Shown here piece after piece: positions 35,622 through 47,472 of a stretch of 64,000 nt of DNA (positions within the stretch are counted from its first letter, which is position 1; each line of letters opens with the position of its first letter). The DNA lies in assembly GCA_950295325.1 (NCBI GenBank), contig OX485805.1:21067501-21131500 (forward strand), written 5' to 3'. The position numbers and the translations under genes were made by a program. Under the pieces are notes generated by a model. That model did not search any database. It was not told where the DNA came from and saw only the letters and a program-made list of their open reading frames with translations. The DNA is from Polytrichum commune. Taxonomy: Eukaryota; Streptophyta; Polytrichopsida; Polytrichales; Polytrichaceae.

Positions 35622-37125
35622 CTCGCTGTGAGCGCGATTTCGTGCCCACAACTCAACTTAAACTTTAAAAAACATCAAAACATTAGAGTTAGTAATTGTT
35701 TAGTTAGTTTGGAGTTAGATTCAGTTGGAATTTAGACCCTTGTGGTGTTAAGTTGTATGCTTATGTTATTTAGTGAGGGAGATAGAAAATGAGTTTAATT
35801 GGTTCTATTTGAGTGGGTAAAATGCCTTGTTCAAGGGACTTGACGTCAACGGGTTGGTCGTTAGGCTTAAGCCAGTGTCCATTTTAGGAGGGGGGGTCCG
35901 CAATATTTGGATTAGGCACTGGATCCTTGTATCCAGGGGGCCGGGAGTCCCTGGTAGGGGAGATGAGGTCGTTTTTTTCAGTCTCTCTCGGACGAGTTAA
36001 GGAGGCAGGGGAAGCCGCCGCTAGAGGCACGAAACGACTGCATTCGCCCAAGGGCAGCAGGTGTCACATTGAGTGAATGGACGGGGAGGGGAAGGTAATC
36101 ACATCTGAGACTTTGGCGCCGCTGGTGGGCGAGCTGAGAGTTCGGCGTTGGGAGTTGAAGAGCACCAGGTTGCAGTTTAGATGCGGAACAAGGGAGCTCA
36201 GGTGAGGGAGATCGAGCTTGTAAAGATGGGATGCCAACGGCACAAGAGGCGTCTGAAAAAATTGCGGCCTTAGATTCGGAACTGAAAGTGGGCGGCCACC
36301 CCATATTCACTCTGGGATTGAGCGAAGAATGACGGGATCGTGTGTGACCTCTAAAGATAAACGACGGCATTCGAATTGCTTGGTTGTAATCCACTCTGCT
36401 CAATCTGCAAGTGAGCAGCTGTGTGAATGCTGGAGTTAAGGTGAGAACTGCGGAGCTGGGCGGCCAGGTTGGGAATGAGCATTGAGTTGAAGGGGGTTGT
36501 GGCATCAGGAAAGGTGGATGTTCTGAAACCAGGAGCAAAGCCTGGGAGACGGTGGCCTGGGAGCTTTCGCAAAGGTCAGGGAGCTGGGAGTATACAAGGC
36601 AGTCGGCTGGAACAGTTGGGTGATCCGTAGCAACTGGGCAGCCGTGGAAATGAGGAGGCTGCCAGCCAACAAAAGGGCAGTGAACACCTGGAATCAAAAT
36701 GGTTGGGAGTTGGGTTAGGTTAGGGGGTGAATGATAATAAGGGGTGGGGTTCGTGCTGAGTATATTCATTTGAAGTAGTGGGTGGAGTTGTGGCTATAAG
36801 GGAGGCCAAGCTAATGGTTGATCTTAGTGTTGGCTATGATGCACATTTAGGATAGTACATTGTGGTAGGTTTGTGGTTGTTTTAGTGCAAAAAGAGGAAG
36901 ATCTAAAAGAGTGCATGCGTGTGGCAATGACTCCAAAGGAGTGGAGTATTTCTAAATACTTGTCACTTGTGATCTTTGAATAAAGAATTGTGTGTTCAAC
37001 ATTACTATTGGAAGAGCATTGGAAGTTGGGTTCTGAGGCCATGGGAATTAAGCAGTGACATGTGAGCCATAGGCTCTCACCCGGACTACGACACATAAGG
37101 GTGGGGGTTTATGGCTGACACTCGC
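35622..37125 (+). mobile_element. Solo LTR 2 (1494 bp)
   Basis: The element 35627-37120 has termini TGTGAGC...GGCTGACA and a perfect 5-bp duplication CTCGC (35622-35626 and 37121-37125). It shares its ends with solo LTR 1 (TGTGAGC, TGCCCACA; CACCCGGACTACGACACATAA, GGGTGG) while the middles differ. Roughly 35.95-36.70 kb is conspicuously GC-rich and purine-rich on the plus strand, unlike the rest of the window. Confidence 0.85.
35978..36769 (-). other. Unrecognised 263-codon open frame inside solo LTR 2
   Basis: This is one of the longest open frames in the window. The product is rich in Pro, Ser and Leu, with no signal peptide, membrane segment, Cys/His cluster or catalytic motif that I can identify. 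It lies wholly inside the GC-rich part of a solo LTR and is overlapped by other long minus frames (36351-36572, 36505-36687), as expected when GC-rich DNA has few stop codons. I consider it probably non-coding. A captured host sequence carried by the LTR is the alternative. Confidence 0.25.
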
Positions 37126-37199
37126 GCCAATTGTTTGTTTCATAATTATGAGAAGTGGATGCGGAGGAGAGAAGTGCCACTTTTAAGACCCGCCTACCT

Positions 37200-38460
37200 T
37201 ATGTGCCAATATAGCACGGCCCAAAACTTATGTAGCACATTGGAACACATAATAGCAACTCTTTACAAACTACGGAGCTAAATCGGCACTTCAAGTGATG
37301 GCACACGCTCTCAAGAGGAAAGGGGTGCTATGAAAGGGGTCCCAATATTCATCAATCTTTTATTATAAAAAATGATTTTGTTGTAATTATCACACAATCC
37401 ATTAGCTAGTTGGAGGTTTCTACATACTCCAACACAAACAATATCACCACTTAATAAGTGTGGGCCGATAGGTACAGACTTGACATGGTCTACTGGAAAG
37501 CTTGCCGTGATCCACTCGGGCTAGTGTCGATTGAATTACTTAGAGAAATGAGGGCGGGTGTATATTTTGGTCAAGGTCCACGAAACTTGGGGTCCAACAT
37601 TGCCATTTCATGGACTTTACTTTTGGGCTGAAGATTGGACTTGAGCTTGAAATTTAGTTTCTCAAATTGGAAGGCTTATTTTCTTGAGTTGGGGTGGATA
37701 AGATTTGGCAAGAATGTCATGTCACATTAGTACCAATTCATTATTTTTGTATTTGGATTCAAGCTCTAGACTATATTCTTTGGATCCAAAACTTCACTCT
37801 CGATCAATAGGATTGCTCCATTTCAAAGTCTCATAGATCTCAAAACTAATCTCAACCCATGCAAGTCAGCAATGGCCTGATGGGGTTTTGGAAACAAGAA
37901 AATTGATCATTTCTTTTTGTTAACTTGGGTATATTACTTTCTTATAAATATAAACCTTTATTAAAGTAATCATCCTTCTAGTGAACTTTCCCAATTAAAA
38001 ATATACGTTGAAAGTATAGTTCATATAGGGAAAATACTATGTATGGTACAACGTACAATTCCATGCAATATGTAATATTTTTAGTCACTATTTCTACACA
38101 TGGTTGTATTTTTATTTCAATCCTTGAAGCTGTCACTTGTGAAGGTAAGTTTGAGCCTTGAGACAAAATTTCATTCTATAAAACCTTAAAGTGCATTGTT
38201 TACGAAAGTTTACAATCAAAATCTTTCTACATGGATGTATGCCATGTCAAGATGTTAAATTTAAATCTCAAATCATATTGATATAATCTTTGGGTGCTTT
38301 GTAAGAAATTCCATTGTTGTTTGAATGAAATTTGAATATGAAAATTTGGATATCTTAAAATATGATGTCTTCAAGAAACATATGGTATCCTTTAATAATT
38401 AACCCACCCTAAAACTCCATCTCATCTCATCTCATTTCCTTTGGAAACATGTTGTAACGT
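37200..38460. other. AT-rich stretch, nothing recognised
   Basis: No gene or bounded element was recognised. A short minus frame at 37978-38166 has no recognisable features. Confidence 0.4.
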
Positions 38461-38469
38461 TTTGTAAAA

Positions 38470-39672
38470 TTAGCTCGGGGCGTTCACACCCCTTACGTTT
38501 TGTAACCACGTGCGATAATGGGGTATTTATGCACCTTTCAATACGTTTTCCTTTCCTATTCGTAGATAAAAACCTACATTGACGTATTTTTAGCACTCTA
38601 TGTTTATTTGTAATTTTTTAGAGAGGCTAAAATTTGGCACAATGTTTTTTTAATAAATCATACAACTACCAAATAGTGGACGGACTACTATAGCATTGCG
38701 AAACCAACTATGTGAGCAACAAACATTCCATACTATTCAAATTGTCATTCATTTGGTTTTAATTAATAATACAAATTCTAAAACATTCAAAATACAACCA
38801 ATAGCACTTGATTACTAGTTAAAGAGTTACCAACAAACATGGAGTTAACAAAGTATACAAACTGAAATAGACAAGTTGTAAAATACAGACGAACAAAACA
38901 AGAATTACAACCAATTGTGATTTGACATGAAATTGTGCACAACTACCTACTCCAAAACAAGGTTGTATTCAAATACAAGAAACCTAAATACAAAAAATTA
39001 AAAACATTTACTTTAATTACGTTCACAAACACATTCAACTATAATCCCATTCAAACCTCGTAACAAACATTTACAACCTAATCCCTAAACCAAACACATG
39101 CGGAAAACATTGCAAAGTGGCCACTATGTACCATCAATCTGCATGAAAGAAACCCTAGAAAAAACGTGAGCTTGACGATCAAGGATTGAGGTTGTGACAA
39201 AATCTAAATTGATTGTAGGAAACGATTGAGGGTAATAGTGGAGGTTGTCAGGTTCTAAGCATCTAGCAAGATCCCACATGTTCAACACCGTTGCAAAACC
39301 CAACAACCGTTGAGAAGCACCAACACATTCCGTCTCTCAAAATAAACCCACAACATTTCCCTTCATACTAACGCGCTTGGTTCAAATTTGGACAAAAACT
39401 ACACACTTCCTCATCCAAGTAGTCAAACCCATAATTATGTCTACTAATCCTACTACACACTTTTAGTGGGATCCTATGTTTATAACCTTCTTTAGTATTA
39501 TTAAAATGAAGGAATTATCCACCACCCTATTTTACATATAATCATGTAGGGGTCATATTTCCAATGATATAGTAGATCTAACGAAATTATAAAATTTACC
39601 CTAAATGAATTAAATTGAGCTTATTTCTTTTATCTCACATGGTTTTCTAAAATTCCGATATTCACCTCCCCA
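38470..39672 (+). repeat. Unclassified 1.2-kb repeat, longer copy
   Basis: From TTCACACCCCTTACGTTTTG and GTAACCACGTGCGATAATGG through CGTTGAG-AGCACCA, AGTAGTCAAACCCATAA and TACACACTTTTAG to TTTTCTAAAATTCCGATA, this region matches 55312-56141 in order and orientation. The shorter copy lacks about 38883-39243. On the minus strand both copies keep a short conserved reading (YGFDYL-EEVCS-CPNLN), and this copy has a 60-codon frame at 39124-39306, so a decayed gene is possible. Neither terminal inverted repeats nor LTRs could be defined. Confidence 0.7.
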
Positions 39673-40048
39673 AGAAAATTGGGGAGTGGTCAAATAAAAG
39701 AGATGCCATTTATTCAATAAAGTTATCCTCTAAGTCATCCAACTACACCGTTTATGATACTTAGTGTCACTAACTATATGGAGTTACGTAGTGCTATAAC
39801 TTTCTACGAAGAATGTAATTTTTATCAAAAATAATAGTACTATTTTATAATGTCCATACAACCTACTCAATCTTCACAAGTTGAAAATGAAATGTATAGT
39901 AGGAGATTGTACCATTGCGTAATTTCCAAAAAGTAAGTGACACTAGATACCATAAATGATGTAGTATTTTGGTCAGTAGTTGGATGCCTTACCTACAAAA
40001 AATTTCATGTTCAATAAATTATAAGTGCATGCTTGGGTTTAGTACTAA

Positions 40049-40461
40049 TTCCCAAAACATGCATTATTTCACCAACCCTCAGGATTAGTGTGGGCTGAAA
40101 GTTTTGCCAAGTGATATTCAATTCATGAATACAAGTTCATAATCATATCTTCCAAGAAAATTAGAGCATGTTCTAAGGTCTTTGTAGAGCGCATAATTTG
40201 TTTGGGTGAGCTTGAAGAGTCTTCTTCTACTACATCTTTTGTTCAGCTAGCACCACTCACACTTGAGGCATTTCCTAACACCAAGAAATTGAAGAGAGCT
40301 TCTATTGAGAGTTTCGAACACTTTGACACTTTGGACTCCCTAAACCCTATATCTTCTAGTGGCACTAATTTCATAATGCAAAGAAAATTAGTATCACCTT
40401 CACTAATTTCCCACATGCATGATTAGCCCACCTTCACTCAATGGGGACAATCAGTGTACTG
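40049..40461 (+). mobile_element. Mutator-like repeat, copy 2
   Basis: It shares the family order AATTCCCAAAACATGCATTA, GATTAGTGTGGGCTGAAA, TCATGAATACA, CTAAGGTCTTTGTAGAG. It ends in a degenerate terminus (TGGGGACAATCAGTGTAC). It keeps a plus frame (40202-40426) whose NTKKLKR-SIESF-HFDT and SSGTNFI blocks recur in the 50.9-kb copy, suggesting a captured or original coding segment. The left terminus is eroded. Confidence 0.65.
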
Positions 40462-41809
40462 ACCATGAGGAAAAATGATTTATAATTCATGGTCACAGTT
40501 GGCGATCCGAAGACCATGACCAATACAAATGCATGTCACATTTTCAAGCTTTGGTCAAGCATCATAGTATAAAACATAGCTAGAATGAGATGTGATATTC
40601 ATGATGAGATTAGAAAATTAGAAAATAAACCAATGAAAGAACCAAACATAATTATAATACATTCAACTACTTCTAGAATAAAACTTGCTAAAAAACGTAA
40701 ATTGCTCTTTAACATGACCACCCTTATGTTTTGTTGAGATGACCTATTTGGGTTCGTCACCACAAAATTTGGATGAACACCAAGCATTATCCACTTTTGA
40801 GTATGTAGGATTCCATGCCATTTTCTCGTCCATTTTTTGACATGCTCAACCATTTTCACTGCCAATTTTGGTGACATATGTAAAATGAAGTGGGGCCACC
40901 ACTCGTTTATCAACCAAGTAGAGATTTTTAAAGCAATGGTCATGGTCATGGTCATTGGTCACTAATGAAGTTGGCCCTTAGTTTAGTGGGATACGATTGA
41001 CATAAATCAACAACAAACTTGAGAGAGGTGATATTTTGCCGCACCCACCATGGTAGGTGTTGTGTACCTACTTCAATGAGTAGAAGTAAACAAGAAACGA
41101 ATTGTATAGGAATTTCATTTTTAAAGTTTCCAAGTACTCTCATCTAGAAAGCACAACTAGAGCTAGACGCAAACCTCTCTGAGTTGGGCCCTTACCACTA
41201 TTACCAAGGTAAAGGGGGTCTAGTAAAACAAGACCCGCATAGGTTTGTGACCAGTATATTCAATTTATTCATGTACACCAATTCAGAGTTTTGATGTTAA
41301 TTTTGGGGTCAACTTCTTTTTTAGAGTATTAAATATGTTATATTAAATTTTCATGTGTTTTCACCTCGCGTCAGAGTAGTATGGTCCCAACTTCAAGAGG
41401 TGGGCATCTAGCCATGGCTAAGAAGCACCCAACTCCAAGTTGACATACTAACTTAACGATGTTAACACAATCCTACCTCTTTAATACGACAATCGATAAT
41501 ACATTAACCTTGATATAATGACATATATTTTGTAAATTGAACTTTCTAGTTAGAATATACCTCTATAATACGATTGTGACACTGTTAAAATGTCATATTA
41601 TAGAGGTAATAAATGCATATCTAAAGGGTCACACACACACACACACATCTATATATATATATAAGTACATAGTTCATATAAGATTTATGTAACTTTCACA
41701 AATACAATGTGGATAAAAATAGAATTTATTGTAAAATGATGTTAGAACATGGGAACTAAGGGAATAAGGTACTCTATCTCAAAACCTAAGCAAAGAAACT
41801 CATTAGTTT

Positions 41810-42283
41810 TTGTCTCTCTTACAAAAGATTTTACGCAAAGCATGGGACTCTTCCATTGGGATCATTAATTTCATGAATACAAAACATAGGCAAAATGGGC
41901 CTTGGAAACCACTTGATTGGCAACATGGAATTTTTGGTAAAATAATTCCCTCCCCCCTCAACAAAGTCTCCAAAATTTGGCTTTTACTTAGAGGCATCAC
42001 ACTTTGGACAATTTGAATTGCAATGAATGACCTCACCTTTAACAACAGTCGTTGGGAGGTCAACAAAATGCAGCAAACAATCAAGCAAGGAATTCTTGAG
42101 TATGCTAGAAGTGAACGGGGTATTGCACATTGGGCACTAGAGAAGGCTATCAACTACAATGATGTGATTGGTCAATATGATAAGATATGGGGAGGCAATG
42201 AACTCATGTACCATAGAAACAACACTAGAACCATTCATTGGAACATCAAAACGCCTAATGTGGGCTTTGTTAGTCATGTTTAG
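41810..42283 (+). pseudogene. Relic of the C-terminal end of a LINE-type polyprotein
   Basis: Two plus frames, 41810-42016 and 42023-42283, read HGIFGKIIPSPLNKVSKIWL, then LLRGITLWTI, an in-frame stop, NDLTFNNSRW and later NELMYHRNNTRTIHWNIK. A -FL-P----S--W--LRG-TLWTIW--RNDLTFN-- order is typical of the zinc-binding end of plant L1-like reverse transcriptase proteins. The catalytic reverse transcriptase itself is not seen. A CA microsatellite follows at 42415-42450, which can mark a LINE tail. Confidence 0.5.
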
Positions 42284-42412
42284 GTTGCTTATGCAATCAA
42301 GGTTGTTTTGGTTTCACCAAGTTCACCCAAGAGAGACCACCATCTCTATGAGCGGGTTTCGGGTGTGTGGTAGAGGTTTTTTGCAAACGAAATAAACTTG
42401 TTTCAATTGTCA

Positions 42413-42414
<2 letters not shown>

Positions 42415-42450
<36 letters not shown>
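42415..42450. repeat. CA microsatellite
   Basis: Eighteen CA units, 130 bp 3' of the LINE relic. Confidence 0.95.
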
Positions 42451-42452
<2 letters not shown>

Positions 42453-42543
42453 TTTCACCTAAACCTTAAACTAAGGTGCACAATCTATTTTCAAGCGTTT
42501 GAAACTCAATATTTATCAATTTTCTTTGATATGCATATTTTCA

Positions 42544-42822
42544 AGAAGCTATTGAGATTGCACTTCTTTTGGTGGTAGTTTTGCTCAATTCCGAGTTGTA
42601 TTGGTTGAGTTATGACCGTTTGAAGGCAAGTTGAGTTTTAGAAGTTGATTTCAAGACAACGATGCACATTCTAAGGTCAGTTCTAATCCGATCACTCTAA
42701 TCTACATATTGATGGAAAGCTATTGAAATTGCAATTCTCTTGGTAGCAATTTTGCTCAATTATCAGTTGTATTGGCAAGTTATGACCATTTGAAGGTTGG
42801 TTGAGTTTAAGAAGTTGATTGA
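42544..42822. repeat. Tandem duplication, about 170-bp period
   Basis: The order AAGCTATTGA-ATTGCA-TTCT, TTGGT-G-A-TTTTGCTCAAT, AGTTGTATTGG, GTTATGACC-TTTGAAGG and TTGAGTTT-AGAAGTTGATT occurs at 42544-42650 and again at 42716-42822. Confidence 0.85.
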
Positions 42823-43643
42823 CCTCCACATGTTGTAAAATTGGCATATGTCAACATCATGCTCAATTGTTAGTTACATTTGCGAAGGACAACCCATTAC
42901 ATTTTACTCCTTTGGACGTAATGAGATCGTAGGTAAGATCGGAGAAGCTCAATAAGATAGTTGTTCCTAATTTGAAGTGGCAAGATGAGTGGACTATCGA
43001 TTCCGTTCTTGAAGTCCACATAGATTTCATTAAAGAAATTTGCATATTTGTAAAGACATTTGAAATAATATTTAACCTAATTATCCAATTCTTGATGTTT
43101 GAAGGATTCATATAATTACTTACAAATTATGAAGGAGGTAATTTTTAGGCCTTTAATTTATTATAAATATTTGAAATAAAGTAGAAAAATGAAATCCAAA
43201 GATTAGAAACAAACTAACAATTTGAGTGCCAAAAATAATGTTAAGTTATCAAGGAATGGCACCAAGAATCATTGAGTTCCAAATGACAATTATGACAAAG
43301 AAGTCCAATTTGTCATATTATAGAATTTGTAACACCTCGCTATACAATGGTTTTCTCATTTTCCAAACGTGTCATATTAAAGAGGTTGGACTCTAGCGCT
43401 TGGAAAAGAGACTTAAAAAAACACAATACGTAGGCATTTGAGAAAAAAAAAAAAAGGAAATGTTTGAAATAATATTTTGAAAATTCAAGAACTAGGGTTG
43501 TCTAGTTGGACCCTTGAGCAACTTCATGACCACCATCAACCCCGAAATTTGTTTTTTCAAGAATCATTTAACCAACACTAGCCCAATGGGTTCAATGTGT
43601 ACACACACCCAACCCCACGTGGCCCTTCTTGATAACATATAGG

Positions 43644-44040
43644 TATACTAATTATACCAAATAGTGCATGTGGTACTAATTCCCAGAACATGCATTAATT
43701 TGCCAAGTCTTAAAATTAGTGAGGGCTCGAATTTTTATTGTTTGATACTAAATTCACAATTACATGTTCATTTACCATTCATTTCAAGATAAAATCAATG
43801 TGTGCTTTGAGGTGCTTGTAGAGTGCTAAAAAAAATTATATACAAGCGCGAGTTTGTCATTGAATGGTGCCACGATGAACAATGATGGCGTTTGCGTTGT
43901 ATAATGCCAAAATGAGTAGTGCTTCCTAGATCTTTTGGCGGCACTAATCTCACAACGTAAAGAAATTTAGTATCACATTCATTAATTCCCCACACACACT
44001 ATTAGCCCTCCCTCACTAATTGGGATGATCAGTGTGGTAG
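43644..44040 (+). mobile_element. Mutator-like repeat, copy 3
   Basis: The ends are TATACTAATTATACCAAATA at the left (degenerate) and AATTGGGATGATCAGTGTGG then TAG at the right. The interior has TACTAATTCCCAGAACATGC, AAAATTAGTGAGGGCT and GAGGTGCTTGTAGAGTG, as in the other copies. No convincing target duplication remains. Confidence 0.65.
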
Positions 44041-44272
44041 ACCCACCTTCCAGAATTTGATATGACTAATCAAGTGTCCACTTGAACATTGTCATTGAAA
44101 TTGTACTCCCCACATGCAGTTTAACATATAACATTCTCCATTTAATTGATTCCCATTCAAATTTTGTAACTATACCCCACTTTGCATGATACTATATGCC
44201 ATGTTAATACTAATCATCCACACGAGGAATGCTATCTTATGAGTTTCACGTATTTCTAGCCCCCCACCCCCC

Positions 44273-44690
44273 CCCCTTCTTTTTTTAGTCATGAGAGTTT
44301 AGGAGAGGCTTGCAAAGGGATTAGTTAATCAACTCCAAACCTTGCCTACACATACTTGAAGTTTGCCACATCAAGGGGGAGGGAGGTTGACATGCATACC
44401 AACTAGCCCCCTCTCCCTTACCACATTAGAATGCATCCTAACCACACACAAAAAAAAAGGCCCTGTAGAAACCTTGGGTGCTTGGGAAAAAATAAATATA
44501 TAAAAACCCCATAAATATGTGGAAACATGGTTTCCGTAACAAAGCTATGTATGTTTCCACAAATTTTGGACTTTTGTTTTCAATCATGAAAGTTTATGAA
44601 GGACCTGCAAAGGGGTTAGTTGGTCAACTCCAGCCCCTGCCTACACAAACTGTTCTCCCTAATGGGATTGAAAATACATTAGGATGGTTT
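44273..44690. repeat. Diverged duplication, about 295-bp offset
   Basis: TCATGAGAGTTTAGGAGAGG, CTTGCAAAGGGATTAGTTAA and TCAACTCCAAACC (44289-44345) recur at 44584-44640 as TCATGAAAGTTTATGAAGGA, CCTGCAAAGGGGTTAGTTGG and TCAACTCCAGCCC. The rest of the unit is more diverged. Confidence 0.75.
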
Positions 44691-45169
44691 CAAACTAGCT
44701 AATTCTCTAGAGCAACATAGTGTGATAGCCTATGTGATGTAGAGGTTAATGTCCACTTGGTAATTCAATTAAAAGAAATACTTGAGGCCCCCTAGAACTA
44801 CATACTCAAATAATGATGGAAATTTATCTCTAATGGGTTTATATAGGGGGCATTCTAGCACAATGCATACCTCATTTTCTAGTACATTATAGGAGCAAAA
44901 GTGTCATAGTCTAGTATCTCTAGAGATAGGGATAGCTGTTCACCGTCCAATTTCAATGGCAAGTCTATGGTTTGAGGTGTAGTAGGCAACAATGATCCTG
45001 CGTTGTGGTGGAGTCAATGGTTGCTTCAAGTACAATTCACATTCAAAATTAGATTCTACCACCACCTCTATTGAAAACCCTCATCCCTTCTTAAAATTTA
45101 AAATACATGTCCCTCATGTTTGTACTCTTACTGAAACACTTGATGAGTAATTGGCATGGTCATTGTCCC

Positions 45170-45310
45170 ATGGCCAAAGTCCAATATGGTGCCATGAACA
45201 ATTGGCACATGTCCTTGAGGCATTTGGATGTTCTATTTCATTTGCTTCATGATGGGGAATGTTATCATGTCAACGGTGAGTGGTGAGTGGTGACATTTGA
45301 TCACTAAGAG
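45170..45310. repeat. Repeat shared with 14.2 kb
   Basis: It contains CATGTCCTTGAGGCATTTGG, ATGTTCTATTTC and TCAACGGTGAGTGGTGAGTG, resembling 14230-14360. It lies 3' of the methyltransferase-like gene, as its partner does. Confidence 0.35.
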
Positions 45311-45479
45311 GGAAAAACAACATGAATATAGGGGCCCTTGTACCATATACCCGTGACTTTGTGAGACATTTTCCACATAAAAATTAATGAGCCCAAATCC
45401 CCATTATAGGTAGAATCTTTAAACTAACAAATGGATTGCACAAATTTTTCCCTATTGCAGTGTGCAAATTTCCCTCACC

Positions 45480-47225
45480 CTCCTCAACACCTCTCTCCAC
45501 ATCATTATAGTCAAATGCCATGTCTTCTACAAATGGATGGCTATTCAGACGTCTAGACATGTGTCAAGGTTTAGGTGTAGAAGTCACTTGAATAACCTTT
45601 CGGCATGTGTAGGAATCCCCACCATCTTAGGTGGAGACGTGATGGACATGAACATTCTTCAAACACAAAACCTAATAGTTAGGTGCCACATCAAAAATAA
45701 AAAACGTTGTGGATGCAATAAATACTATTGGGAAGCCTTACATCACACGACAAGCTTACTTACTAATGTGAGAGTGTTTAGCCACCTTCCCAACTGATGC
45801 ATTGTCATCAACAAGGGAATGTAAATGAGCCTCACTTGCAAAATGGAGGGGAGCATGAGGTGCATCACACAATGGAGCAAGAACAATGCCATAAGTTTTA
45901 GAATCTCCCGCTTATGATACAAGATGGTGATTTCTTTGTTTGCAAGCATGGATAGACACACCCAAATAGTTTTAACCAAATAACAATTAGAAATAGTTGA
46001 ACTTACAACATTCCAAGGATTAATATGAGAATGGGAAAATGCAACACATGTGGATGCATAGGCATCTAGAACCACTCCTCCAAGTTTAATTAATTTTTTA
46101 ATCAACACTTGCATTGACTATGAGTCTTTCTCCCTACCACCTCTCCAAGGGACTGCTCTATTCATGGGCTGAGTACCCGCTTTTGTTAGGTTAAAGAAGA
46201 TATACATGCCCTCAATATCCAAGGTCAATGCAACACTGTGTTTTTTAAAGTCAAATTGTACATAAGACATCTTACTATGCACACTCAATGGCAAGGAAAC
46301 GCCAAGTTTGAAGGCCATGATAATAAACAACAACAACAACAATACCCATTAGTCAAAGGACACAAACATTGATACAAACCACCCAATATTGAAACAATAC
46401 AAACATCAATTCCAAAACTTATAAGGGTTGGTCATCGACGCCTCACTGGTCCTTTGCGGTTGTGAAGTTATGAGTAGCAAAGTAAGTCATTGTGTCCTTT
46501 CTAACAACTTTAAGTTCAATGATCGTTAAGAGCATGCATGCATTATTAGCGAGGTATGCATACACAAATGTAAACAAATCTTCAATATGGCTCCAGTCAT
46601 GTTTGTTCCAATCAATAATAGATTGTGGTGGAGAAGAAACATTGGGCATTGGGAGGCCTTTTGGAGGGTCACCAATAATCAAATCAAACTTGGAGCCACA
46701 TGCATACACCCGCAAAGAAGAAACAAAATGTTACAAAAAAACACAAGTACACAATGTTAAAATAAAATAAATGAATTTTCAAGACATAAATATTACCTTT
46801 TTTTATGTAATCCAAAGTCTCAAGGAAGGTTGGGTTTGTGTCCACACCATTCTCCATGATTGATGGTATTGATGTCTTCTATCCTGTGATAGACACACTT
46901 GGCGACATGATAGTAGAGGAGGAGCCAACTCTGTTTCCAACAACATGTTGTTGTGTGACTAGTTGAGAGTGAATTAAAGTTGGCGTAGGGGTGACTAGGA
47001 CAAAGGTGCTTGAGTTCAAGAAATCGGAGTTTGTGTTACAACCTCTAATGGTGTTGACGAGTCATGGGTCTCTTTAGTAGGAGGGACAATTGCTTTTTAC
47101 CCATGTTTATGCTTACCTACTACCTATGATGGCATTGCATTTACTTGAGTATAATCATACAAGATGTGCATGTCATCTTGTGTTTGTGACAACCTTGCTT
47201 TAGACCTCTCCAACTTCTCCTATGG
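45480..47225 (-). pseudogene. Decayed multi-exon gene like a permuted DNA adenine methyltransferase
   Basis: Reading the minus strand downward: about 47222-46797 has an N-terminal Ser/Thr-rich region with broken frames (EKLERSKARLSQTQDD early, FLETLDYIKK late) and an AAG/GTAATA donor. 46715-46443 reads FDLIIGDPPKGLP, a methyltransferase motif IV (DPPY/W/F in active enzymes; Tyr is Lys here), at 46659-46670. 46342-46010 includes HSVALTLDIEGMYIFFN and, after one stop at 46115-46117, LIKKLIKLGGVVLDAYAST, a motif I (normally DPFAGTGT), then a GTAAGT donor near 46009. Later pieces hold a Leu-rich tail, and about 45650-45480 an HAER...TSTPKP acidic end. Motif IV preceding motif I is the beta-class (CcrM-like) order; such enzymes methylate adenine N6 (or cytosine N4). 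Stops, the Lys substitution and eroded Gly residues say it is inactive. A 3' paralogue is at 14.8-15.3 kb. Confidence 0.5.
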
Positions 47226-47472
47226 TGGTTGGAAAGAGAGAGGATGATAATCTAGGAACCAAGTGCATTACAACAAGATGTAATTGTCCCACGATTTCAT
47301 TTGAGATTCGGTGAACATGCAAAAATTACCCTATTGTGGCCAAGCGGATAACAATGTTGGCAGGGATGTTGATACAATAGCCCCCAATGGTACTAGCTCT
47401 CTTATGAGGTACCTAGAAAAGAAGAAAAAAACACACAAAACGCAATACTATCCAAGAGATTCAATATTGCTA

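Larger units (their letters stand above)
35340..37195 (+). repeat. Dispersed repeat family C, copy 3, split by solo LTR 2
   Basis: The left part (35340-35626) carries the family blocks GTGTATGGTTGGGTTCGAAT, GTTGAAAAGAGATTGG and AAGGAAAGTGGCTACAT. The right part resumes after the LTR at 37126 and runs through GAGAAGTGGATGCGGAGGAG to AAGACCCGCC near 37195. The joined site AATCATC-TCGCG...TTTGTTTCATA lines up with the intact 8.57-kb copy (AATCATC-TTGCA...TGTGTTTCATA), which proves the insertion. Confidence 0.75.
41470..43395. mobile_element. Possible pogo-like element with foldback arms
   Basis: The left arm (41470-41613) is an inverted pair: TACCTCTTTAATACGACA outward and TGTCATATTATAGAGGTA inward. 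The right arm (about 43310-43395) contains TTGTCATATTATAGAA and, at its outer end, GTGTCATATTAAAGAGGTTG. CCTCTWTAATA-GACA ends resemble plant pogo/Emigrant-type termini. The arms may enclose one 1.9-kb element or be two separate small ones. The interior holds a LINE relic and a tandem duplication, not a transposase. Confidence 0.3.

Noticed and set aside
45462-45797. 111-codon plus-strand frame
   Set aside because: It is antisense to the methyltransferase-like gene relic and shows no features of its own.
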